A stretch of DNA of 64,000 bases, taken from contig NZ_SRSF01000009.1 of NCBI RefSeq assembly GCF_004803465.1, positions 1-64,000 of the forward strand, written 5' to 3'. Position 1 is the first letter of the stretch. Every line of letters starts with the position of its first letter. The notes beneath the pieces are model-generated. The model was given only the letters and a program-made list of their open reading frames with translations, was not told the origin of the DNA and did no database searches. Of this stretch, positions 16,375 through 23,604 are shown one piece after another. The position numbers and the translations under genes are program-made. The DNA comes from Neolewinella litorea. GTDB taxonomy: Bacteria > Bacteroidota > Bacteroidia > Chitinophagales > Saprospiraceae.

Positions 16375-17616
16375 AGTCCCCGGCAGCAACCGCCGGATCA
16401 CCCGCTCGATCGTAAGGCCCTGCACCAGGATGGAGAAGACCACCACCACGTAAGTCATCACCAGGAACATCTCGCGGTTCATCTCCGGGGCCAGGCTCAG
16501 GGCAAGGGCAATGGAGATACCGCCCCGCAAACCACCCCAGGTCATGATCGCGTCGGTGTGGGGTACGAAGTCGAGTTTGCGCTCAAACACCTTCACGGGC
16601 AGCCACAGGGAGGCGTAGCGGCAGAGCAGCACAATCGGGATGGCCAGCAGTCCGGCCAGGAGGTAGCTGCCCTCGTAGGTGAGTACCAGCATTTCCATGC
16701 CGATGAGGACGAAGAGGATGGCGTTCAGGAGGATGTCGATCAGTTCCCAGAACTTGTCGACGTACTGCTCGGTGGTTTCCGACATGGCCGAGGCCCGCAC
16801 CCGGTCGTTGCCCACCACCAGGCCGGCGGCCACCATGGCCAGGGGGGCGGAGAGGTGGAACTGCTGGGCCACCACCGTGCCGCCCATGACGGCCGCCAGG
16901 GTGAGGATGACCTCGACGCTGAAGTCGTCGATCGACTTCATCAACTGGTAAGTGATCCAGCCGATGACCAGGCCGAGCAGCAATCCGCCGAAGACCTCCA
17001 GTCCGAACAGTTCCAGGATGGCCAGCGGATCGATGTCCTCCCCGGGGGCGGAGGCGATGCTGAAGAGGGTAAGGAAAAGCACTACGCCCACCCCGTCGTT
17101 AAAGAGCGACTCGCCCACGATCTTGATCTCCAGTTTTTTCGGGGCCTCGGCCTGCTTGAGGATGCCCAGCACCGCGATGGGGTCGGTCGGGGAGATGATC
17201 GCCCCGAAGAGGAGGCAGTAGACGTAGGCCACCGGCGCGCCGAGCAACTGCAGCAGGTAGAAGGTGGCCGTCCCGATGAGGAAGGTCGACGTCAGTACCC
17301 CCAGGGTGGCAAAAGCGATGATGGGCCACCGGTGCGCCCGCAGTTGCTGGAAGTTGGTGTGCAGGGCCCCGGCAAAGAGCAGGAAACTGAGCATGTAGTC
17401 CATCAGCACCATCTCGAAGTCGATCTCCCGGATCAGCCGCGCCTCCGCCCGCAGCAGGGTATCGTCGAAGAAGCTGAGTCCCAGCACCCCCAGGGTATAC
17501 ACCAGGGTGATGAACATGAGGCCGATGGTCGTCGGCAGTTTCAGAAAACGCACGTTGAGGTAGCCAAATACGGCGGCCAGGAAGATCAGGCCGGAGATGA
17601 TTAGGTAGTAGTTCAT
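16357..17616 (-). CDS. CPA1-type Na+/H+ antiporter (NhaP-like)
   Basis: A 419-residue inner-membrane protein with about 11-13 hydrophobic helices. Family signatures include GAIISPTDPIAVLGILKQ (about residues 140-157), ESLFNDGVGVVLF with the Asn-Asp ion-binding pair of CPA1 antiporters (about residues 168-180), and TWGGLRGGISIALALSL near the C-terminus. It exchanges Na+ (or K+) for protons, important for a probably marine bacterium. Its ATG overlaps the TGA of the 57-residue ORF (ATGA), so it is probably translated in the same chain as the upstream MNT/HEPN genes, an unusual combination. The last five codons lie in a dispersed repeat, so the C-terminus may be recently altered. Confidence 0.9.
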   Translation of the reverse strand: MNYYLIISGLIFLAAVFGYLNVRFLKLPTTIGLMFITLVYTLGVLGLSFFDDTLLRAEARLIREIDFEMVLMDYMLSFLLFAGALHTNFQQLRAHRWPIIAFATLGVLTSTFLIGTATFYLLQLLGAPVAYVYCLLFGAIISPTDPIAVLGILKQAEAPKKLEIKIVGESLFNDGVGVVLFLTLFSIASAPGEDIDPLAILELFGLEVFGGLLLGLVIGWITYQLMKSIDDFSVEVILTLAAVMGGTVVAQQFHLSAPLAMVAAGLVVGNDRVRASAMSETTEQYVDKFWELIDILLNAILFVLIGMEMLVLTYEGSYLLAGLLAIPIVLLCRYASLWLPVKVFERKLDFVPHTDAIMTWGGLRGGISIALALSLAPEMNREMFLVMTYVVVVFSILVQGLTIERVIRRLLPGTKVEAL

Positions 17617-17786
17617 GAGCTGGTGGGTGCTGGTTGGTAGCGCCGACTGGAAACGGTCCGGTGGCTGGCTATTGACCGGTCGACCAGGGTGTGCTTTAGC
17701 TTTTCGGCATGGGCGTTCAGCATCACTCGGATAGCGTAGCCAGGGTAACGGTCGATCAGGTCGTGATGGAGTTGGAGTTCGTTCAT
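17613..17786 (-). CDS. 57-residue small ORF linking HEPN and antiporter genes
   Basis: From ATG 17786 the minus strand encodes MNELQLHHDLIDRYPGYAIR... and ends TGA at 17613. It overlaps the HEPN frame's TGA by an ATGA junction at its start and the antiporter's ATG by another ATGA junction at its end, which favours real, coupled translation. The product is hydrophilic and basic (LNAHAEKLKHTLVDRSIASH), with no membrane segment or signal. I do not recognise the family. It could be a small helical protein or a translational relay; a chance ORF is possible because it is short. Confidence 0.45.
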   Translation of the reverse strand: MNELQLHHDLIDRYPGYAIRVMLNAHAEKLKHTLVDRSIASHRTVSSRRYQPAPTSS

Positions 17787-18226
17787 TTAGCTAGGGGCGG
17801 GGTCGCAGGTGCAATACAAGGGATTAATCCCGTAGCGATAAGCGATAAGGTATTCTCGGATTTTGGCCAGCAGGTCGCGTACGGGTTGTCGAATGGTATC
17901 GACTTCCGCATTCGAGTACTCCTGATCGTCGTCATAGTCGCCTTCGTCCGCCAGAGAAATACGCGCGCCACTAATTTCCCATCATCCCGGGTGAAAATAT
18001 CCTTTTTGTCAAACCGGCGGTTGAAGGTCGCGATGGTACCCTTGTGCATTCTTGCCTCTTCGTTTATCGACAAGGTGAGCGCGGACAGGCTATCGTACAG
18101 CGCGTAGTAATAGCGGTTGACGGAAAAGGTAGGATGCGCCTGCTGCATTTCCTCCGCGATCTCGAAGCATTCCGCTGATTTATTCAGCTGCAGTTCAATC
18201 AGGCGTTGTTTTTCCGCTTCCGTCAT
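17783..18226 (-). pseudogene. HEPN-domain protein, frameshifted near its 3' third
   Basis: From ATG 18226 the frame reads MTEAEKQRLIELQLNKSAECF, then SVNRYYYALYDSLSALTLSI and MHKGTIATFNRRFDKKDIFTRDDGKLVARV, a clear HEPN domain (COG1895/COG2250 type). After about 17958 the zero frame becomes unlike the family, while the neighbouring frame reads SLADEGDYDDDQEYSNAEVD and then TIRQPVRDLLAKIREYLIAYR, exactly the expected HEPN C-terminus, ending TAA at 17787. One base has apparently been lost or gained near 17955-17962. The ATG overlaps the TGA of the nucleotidyltransferase gene, the standard MNT/HEPN arrangement. HEPN partners are RNases kept silent by the nucleotidyltransferase; this copy is probably inactive unless the shift is a sequencing error. 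Confidence 0.75.
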
Positions 18227-18552
18227 AGGGCAATGCCTTCTTCTCTGACCCGATCGAAGAGGGGGATGGGCGACTGCCCCCGGTCCCATACTACCTTGGG
18301 GTACACTACCAACTGGATCAACACATCGTGCGTCAACATCAACTCGTAGACAGGGTCGACGAGTAAATCCTCTACCCTGCGCCCGTCGGCGTGTGAGGTA
18401 GCGACAAAAAAATCCCAGCCCGACTCATCCCCAAAATCTCCCCACGCGCGGGAACCGAAGAGGTGTACGCTCGCCTCCGGATCGATGTCCATTACAACCG
18501 ATTTGACGGCCGCCAGAAGCTCCGTTGCCCGGATATCGGGAGGAATGTTCAT
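18223..18552 (-). CDS. MNT-type minimal nucleotidyltransferase (antitoxin), active site altered
   Basis: A 109-residue protein from ATG 18552 (MNIPPDIRATELLAAVKSVV). It has the MNT fold signature HLFGSRAWGDFGDESGWDFFV. In MntA-type antitoxins the motif is GSx10DxD; here the spacing is exact, but the first Asp of DxD is Gly (S-G-W-D), a GAC to GGC-type change. MNT antitoxins inactivate their HEPN toxin by adding AMP to it, so loss of this Asp would likely abolish catalysis. The next gene (HEPN) begins inside its stop codon. Together with the frameshift in HEPN this looks like a decaying toxin-antitoxin pair; binding without catalysis remains possible. Confidence 0.85.
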   Translation of the reverse strand: MNIPPDIRATELLAAVKSVVMDIDPEASVHLFGSRAWGDFGDESGWDFFVATSHADGRRVEDLLVDPVYELMLTHDVLIQLVVYPKVVWDRGQSPIPLFDRVREEGIAL

Positions 18553-18799
18553 TGCACTAAGGTAACCAAAAGAGGGAAGCCCCGCAGGGCCGGTTCCTGC
18601 TTCCCGCTTAGTGATTCCGATAGCCACCGGGCCCGGGTATGAGATCGACGCACCCAGACTGCACCGCCTCGATCCCAGGGAAGCCAATCCGCTGCCGCCG
18701 GGCCAAATTATACCTCCCCATTATCACGCACTGGCCGATAGTGCCGATTCACCCCCGTCAACTTGCTACCTTAAAGCCTCCAACTGAAATCAGGCTTTC

Positions 18800-20404
18800 A
18801 TGGGCGTCACCCTACTGACCTTTCTGCTGTATACCGGATTTGTAGCCTTTTACGCCACCTGGCAATTGCGCCGGGACGAGCTCGATACGCAAGACGGTTA
18901 CTTTCTGGGGGGCAGATCACTGACGGGGGTGGTCATCGCGGGTTCCCTGCTGCTCACCAACATCTCAACGGAGCACCTGGTGGGGATGAACGGCTCGGCC
19001 TACCGCAACGGGGCCATCATCATCGCCTGGGAAGTCACTTCCGCGCTGGCGTTGATCGTAGGCGCGCTTTACTTCGCCCCGAAGTACCTGAAGATGGGTT
19101 TAACCACAATCCCGGAGTTTTTGGAAAAGCGCTTTGACGGCCTTACGCGGACGATCGTGGCCCTGCTGCTGATCATCTCCTTCGTGGCCACGCTGCTGCC
19201 CATCGTGCTGTACACCGGCGCCCTCAACATCGAGGCGATATTCGAGATCTCCGACCTGTTGAACATCAGCGAACGGGAGGGGATCTGGGTGACCATTCTC
19301 GTAGTCGGAATCATCGGGGCCGTATACGCCATCTTCGGCGGACTCAAGATGGTCGCCTACACCGATACGATCAACGGCTTCGGTTTGCTGATCGCGGGCC
19401 TGCTGGTGCCGGTGCTGGCACTGCTGCACATCGGGGCCGGCAATCCCCTGGAGGGATTGAGCAGGGTATTCGAGAACAGTCCGGAGAAATTCAACGTGAT
19501 CAGTCAGGAGCCAGGCATCGGTCCGGGGTCGCGGTCGGCCATCCTGCCGTTCGAGGTATTGTTTACGGGCCTGGTGATCAACCAGATCTACTTCTGGACG
19601 ATGCACCAGTCCATCGTCCAGCGCGTACTCGGCGCCGTGAGTCTGAAAGAAGCCCAGAAGGGATTGCTCTTTACCGGCCTGCTGAAGATCCTGGTACCGT
19701 CCATCATCGTGCTGCCGGGCCTGATCGGATTTTACTACTACGGGGAGAGCCTGTACGACAATCCGGACAGCGTGTACCCACTCCTCGTCAAGAAGGTATT
19801 GCCGCTGTGGCTGACGGGCTTCTTCGTGGCGGTGATGATGGGGGCCATTTTCAGCACCTTCAACAGTACGCTTAACAGTGCGGCCACCGTGTTCAGTCTG
19901 GGGATTTACAAAAGGTACATCCAGCCGACGGCGGGTGAGCTACGGCTGGTAAGAGTAGGGAAGTGGACGTCCGCCATCCTGGCCTTCTTCGCCATTGGAA
20001 TCGCTCCTTTCGTGGCCAATGCCCCCGAAGGATTGTACCAATTGCTGCAGCAGTTGAACGGCATCTTTTTCATTCCGATCGCCAGCGTCATTTCCGCCGG
20101 CTTCCTCTTTCCCCGGGTATCCGCTACGGGGGCGAAGGCGGGATTAGCGTTCGGACTGGTGTTCTACGTGCTTATGGACTACGGGCTGGCGGTAGATATG
20201 CACTTCGTCCACCTATGGGGGATAGAATTCGTGCTGAACCTGATCGTTATGCACGTGGTCTCCTACCTGACGCCGAAGGACCCTACCTTCATCATGCACG
20301 ACGCCGGGAAACTCAACCTGAAGCCGTGGAAGTACGCCAAGGTTTTCAGCGTGATGCTGGTGGTTCTCACGCTGGCGTTCTATCTTTCACTCGGTAACGT
20401 ATAG
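18800..20404 (+). CDS. Na+/solute symporter (SSS family), probable myo-inositol or sugar uptake
   Basis: A 534-residue inner-membrane protein with about 13-14 helices. It starts MGVTLLTFLLYTGFVAFYAT, then DGYFLGGRSLTGVVIAGSLL and LTNISTEHLVGMNGSAY, typical of the SglT-like branch of the solute:sodium symporter family. IFGGLKMVAYTDTINGFGLL and GAIFSTFNSTLNSAATVFSL are further family signatures. It uses the Na+ gradient to import a solute. The next gene, 78 bases downstream on the same strand, is myo-inositol oxygenase, so inositol is the most likely substrate (inference from context). Confidence 0.88.
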   Translation: MGVTLLTFLLYTGFVAFYATWQLRRDELDTQDGYFLGGRSLTGVVIAGSLLLTNISTEHLVGMNGSAYRNGAIIIAWEVTSALALIVGALYFAPKYLKMGLTTIPEFLEKRFDGLTRTIVALLLIISFVATLLPIVLYTGALNIEAIFEISDLLNISEREGIWVTILVVGIIGAVYAIFGGLKMVAYTDTINGFGLLIAGLLVPVLALLHIGAGNPLEGLSRVFENSPEKFNVISQEPGIGPGSRSAILPFEVLFTGLVINQIYFWTMHQSIVQRVLGAVSLKEAQKGLLFTGLLKILVPSIIVLPGLIGFYYYGESLYDNPDSVYPLLVKKVLPLWLTGFFVAVMMGAIFSTFNSTLNSAATVFSLGIYKRYIQPTAGELRLVRVGKWTSAILAFFAIGIAPFVANAPEGLYQLLQQLNGIFFIPIASVISAGFLFPRVSATGAKAGLAFGLVFYVLMDYGLAVDMHFVHLWGIEFVLNLIVMHVVSYLTPKDPTFIMHDAGKLNLKPWKYAKVFSVMLVVLTLAFYLSLGNV

Positions 20405-20482
20405 GGTAACGGTCGAGAATCGCAGCGCAGGAATTGCCCACCAATCTAAACCGGACAGCAACTGTCCACAACGAAAATTGCC

Positions 20483-21298
20483 ATGGCGGAAGCGAAGGTC
20501 TTCAGGAATTATGAGGCGCCCGATGTGTCAGTAGCCGTACGGGAGCATTACCGCAAGATGCGTAAGAACCAGACGGTGGACTACGTGCAGCGCATGCACG
20601 AAAAGTACCTCAAATTTGATCACCCGATGGACCTCTGGGAGGCCATGCGCCACCTGAACAGCCTCATCGACGTCAGCGACCCGGACCTGGACCTGCCCAA
20701 CGTCCAGCACCTCATCCAGAGCGCCGAGGCGATCCGGGCCGACGGGCGGCCCGACTGGATGCAGCTCACCGGCCTCATCCACGACCTCGGAAAGGTGATG
20801 TTCCTGTGGGGCAGCGACGAGGACGGCACCAGTCAGGCCGAGCAGTGGGGCATGGTGGGCGACGTATTTGTGGTGGGCTGCGCCCTGCCCGACTCCTGCG
20901 TCTACCCCGAGTTCAACGCCCTGAATCCCGACATGCAGGACCCCCGCTACAATACGCCCCTCGGCATCTACGAGCCGGGCTGCGGCATCGACAACGTGGA
21001 CCTGGCTTGGGGTCACGACGAATACCTCTACCAGGTACTTAATAACCACTCCACCAATACGCTCCCCGAGGAGGCGATGGTCATGATCCGCTACCATTCC
21101 TTCTATCCCTGGCACTCCGGTGGTGCTTATACCGAAATCCTGAACGAAAAGGACGAAGCCTATCTGGACATAATCAAGGACTTCAACCAGTACGACCTCT
21201 ACACCAAGAGCCAAAAAGTGTACGACCTGGAGGACGTGATCGACTATTACCGCCCTATCGCTGAGAAGTACTTGGGTACTGGGCCGATCTACTGGTAG
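20483..21298 (+). CDS. myo-inositol oxygenase
   Basis: A 271-residue cytoplasmic enzyme closely following the mammalian family: NQTVDYVQRMHEKYLKFDHP, LWEAMRHLNSLIDVSDPDLD, HLIQSAEAIR, WMQLTGLIHDLGKVMFLWG, LAWGHDEYLYQV, MIRYHSFYPWHSGGAY, DFNQYDLYTKS. The six di-iron ligands of the mouse enzyme are all matched: His76, His100, Asp101, His178, His205 and Asp233. It cleaves myo-inositol with O2 to D-glucuronate. The length is nearly that of the animal enzyme. The gene is rare in bacteria but known in some Bacteroidota. The symporter gene just upstream likely delivers the substrate. No glucuronate-using gene is in the window, so the product must be handled elsewhere. Confidence 0.95.
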   Translation: MAEAKVFRNYEAPDVSVAVREHYRKMRKNQTVDYVQRMHEKYLKFDHPMDLWEAMRHLNSLIDVSDPDLDLPNVQHLIQSAEAIRADGRPDWMQLTGLIHDLGKVMFLWGSDEDGTSQAEQWGMVGDVFVVGCALPDSCVYPEFNALNPDMQDPRYNTPLGIYEPGCGIDNVDLAWGHDEYLYQVLNNHSTNTLPEEAMVMIRYHSFYPWHSGGAYTEILNEKDEAYLDIIKDFNQYDLYTKSQKVYDLEDVIDYYRPIAEKYLGTGPIYW

Positions 21299-21343
21299 TG
21301 ACATCGGGTGGAGGGCCTTCTGGCGCGATTCTTTTGTCGCGAA

Positions 21344-21410
21344 GCCCATTCCTCGGTGCCCTCGGAATTGACTCCGCTCGTCTAGTGCCGTCCCTTCCAG
21401 GGCCGGGCGG
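21344..21410 (+). repeat. ~66-bp dispersed repeat, inverted partner of 16245-16309
   Basis: GCCCATTCCTCG, CTCGGAATTGACTCCGCT and GCCGTCCCTTCCAGGGC follow each other here, and in the same order on the minus strand at 16309-16245 with few mismatches. The two copies face each other across about 5 kb. Neither copy has coding potential. Confidence 0.7.
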
Positions 21411-21492
21411 GGTGATTTACCATTTACGGCGGGGCTACGCTATTGGTCGAGGTGCTCTATTAGGAGACGGGCATTTCTTCAGTGACAATGTA

Positions 21493-21519
21493 CACTCGGC
21501 CTACAAGGCCTCGGCCTCA
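21493..21519 (-). repeat. stop-codon-associated hairpin repeat, copy 2
   Basis: On the minus strand TGA (the stop of the MFS gene) is followed at once by GGCCGAGGCCTTGTAGGCCG. The core GAGGCCTTnnAGGCCGAG can fold as a GGCCT/AGGCC hairpin. Orientation relative to the gene is the same as in the other copies. Confidence 0.7.
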
Positions 21520-22704
21520 GGTGCGCCGCTCCACCACCGCCAATCCCACGCACGCCAGCCCGTAAGCGATCAGGATGCCCAGCCAGGCCTCCAGTCCCCA
21601 CCGTAGTCCGTAGCTGAAGAGGATGGGGGCCGCGGCCGAACTCACCACCACGAAGAGGCGGACCGTGCTCTTGATGCTGCCCAGGAAGCGGGGGCCGTAA
21701 CGCTCCGCCCACAGGGCCGGGGTGTTTACCGAATCCATGCCGCCACTCACGGCCATCAGTCCGAAAAAGACGGGTACCGACCAACTGTCTTCCACCAGGA
21801 GCAACACCAGTAGTCCCGCCACGGCCGGCAGCAACACGAAGCGCAGCAACCGCGTGGGCCCCACCCGGTCGATGAGGTCGCCGCCAAAGAGCAGGAAAAT
21901 TACCCGCACGAGCCCGTAAGCACTGAGGCCGTAGGCCATGGTTTCGGGACTGTAACCACGTTGCCCGGCGATAACGGATTGATTGAAGACCAGTCCGGTA
22001 AAGACGAAGGGGATGAAAAGTACGATGGGCAGGATAAGCTGGAACCTGCGGTCCTTCAGCACCTGCGTCCGCGTCCAGGAATCCGCCTCTACCTCGTCCG
22101 GAGCGGCACGAAGGTGGGCCTCGGCCACCGTATCGGCGCGTTGGAAATCGTCGTAGCGCCGCACCAGCAGCCACACGGCGGGCACGAAGATCAGCAACAC
22201 CGCACAGCCCGCCATGAGCCACACCGGACCGTAACCGTAGCTCACCATGGCATAGGTGGCCAGCGGCGGCAGCAGCACCTCGGCCACCGAAATGCCGATG
22301 ATGGACAGCGCCAGCGCCCGACCGCGCCGCGCATTGAAGAAGCGGCCGATCGTGGTGGAGCCAATCAGCGGCAACACCCCCTGCCCACCCAGCCGCACCA
22401 CGAACAGGCCGGCCACCAGCAGGACGGTCTCGTCGGCAAACGCCAGCAGCAGGGTGCCCACGATAAGACAGAGGGCGGTGACCGTAGAGACGTAGCGCAC
22501 CTTGAACCGATCAATCTGCCGGCCGATGAGGGGCAGGATGAAGGCCGCCACCAGGGTGACGCCGGAGTACAGGCTGGCGAAGGTGCTCTCGCCCCAGTCC
22601 ATGCGCTCCGTCATCCGCGCCACGAACAGACTGATGAAGAAGGTCTGCCCCACGAAACTGAAGAAGAAGTGGAGGAAGCCGAAGGCTAGGTACCTGGGGT
22701 TCAT
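21517..22704 (-). CDS. MFS transporter, YbfB/OFA-like
   Basis: A 395-residue inner-membrane protein with about 12 helices. ATG 22704 (MNPRYLAFGFLHFFFSFVGQ) is chosen as the start because the longer open frame upstream is made of dispersed intergenic repeats, not protein-like sequence. Major-facilitator features include the loop 2-3 motif GRQIDRFKVRYV, FNARRGRALALSIIGISVAE in the middle of the first half, and GGDLIDRVGPTRLLRFV in the second half. The substrate is not evident. The gene ends in a stop-codon-associated repeat and is surrounded by repeats on both sides. Confidence 0.8.
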   Translation of the reverse strand: MNPRYLAFGFLHFFFSFVGQTFFISLFVARMTERMDWGESTFASLYSGVTLVAAFILPLIGRQIDRFKVRYVSTVTALCLIVGTLLLAFADETVLLVAGLFVVRLGGQGVLPLIGSTTIGRFFNARRGRALALSIIGISVAEVLLPPLATYAMVSYGYGPVWLMAGCAVLLIFVPAVWLLVRRYDDFQRADTVAEAHLRAAPDEVEADSWTRTQVLKDRRFQLILPIVLFIPFVFTGLVFNQSVIAGQRGYSPETMAYGLSAYGLVRVIFLLFGGDLIDRVGPTRLLRFVLLPAVAGLLVLLLVEDSWSVPVFFGLMAVSGGMDSVNTPALWAERYGPRFLGSIKSTVRLFVVVSSAAAPILFSYGLRWGLEAWLGILIAYGLACVGLAVVERRT

Positions 22705-23604
22705 GGTCACGGAGTGAAGGGGTGAAGGATTGAATAACTGAATGAGCGTTATCCTTACCCCTCGCTTCGCTCGGGTGGGGGGAGGTACAAGGGGTGAAGG
22801 ACTGAAGGGGTCAATAGCACGGCATTCATCCCTCGCTTCGCTCGGGTGGGGGCGGCAAAAGGCAAAACGGCCGTCCACCAGGGGGTTAACCGTTACCAGT
22901 TTGAAAACGGCGTAGCCCAGGCTTTGAGCAAGCGGCAGCGAAAAAGGCGACAGAAGGAAGAAGAAGGCTACGGGTCCCAAGCGGCAACACCGGCCGAAAG
23001 AACGGGATTACCATAGCCCGATCGAAGTTAATAATTTGGGCTGAAATGGCTTGATTAGTCCGAGTATAACTTCGCTCGGGTTCGTGCGGTAAGGGGGCAG
23101 GGAGTGAAGGGATGAAGGATTGAAGGACTGAATTAGCGTTATCCCTATCCCTCGCTTCGCTCGGGTTCGTGCGGCAACGCGGCAAGGGGTCAAGGGCGGC
23201 AAGGGCTTAAACCAGTCATTTCTACGCTCGGGCCGGGGAAGGGTGGGGAACATCCGGATACGGAGCTAAAGGAACAGCCCTGCAGTCCCAGTTGGCGGAA
23301 AGCACTTATCCTAAATTTCTCGAAGAACTCATGTCCTACCCGAGGGTAGCAAGGGACAAAAGTTACGACAATAAGCCACAACCCCATGTGCCTACTTATG
23401 TCCGCACCCAAGCGAAGCGAGGGGTAGGATAACACCCATTCAGTCCTTCACCCTTCAGTCCTTGACCGGCCCGAGCGAAGCGAGGGGTAACTGTAACGCC
23501 CCTTGAGCCCTTGAGCAGGCAACGCACCTACCCAAGCGAAGCGAGGGGTAAATGCAACACCCATTCACCCATTCACCTATTCACCCATTCACCCCTTGAC
23601 CCCT
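22705..23604. repeat. 900-base repeat array without genes
   Basis: The stretch is built from short repeats. 'ccctcgcttcgctcgggt' occurs at about 22759, 22830 and 23148, with a variant near 23070, and inverted ('acccaagcgaagcgagggg') at about 23408, 23470 and 23530. Between them are runs of 'gtgaaggattgaa' and 'cattcacccattcacc' type. The left half and right half face each other, like a large interrupted palindrome. Open frames across it have repeat-like translations and are not supported as genes. Confidence 0.75.

Noticed and set aside
22705-22980. Longer N-terminus for the MFS transporter
   Set aside because: The extra residues are encoded by dispersed repeats, and the family start fits ATG 22704.
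22705-23604. CRISPR array in the repeat-rich gap
   Set aside because: The repeats are irregularly spaced, occur in both orientations and have no unique spacers of constant length; no cas genes are present.
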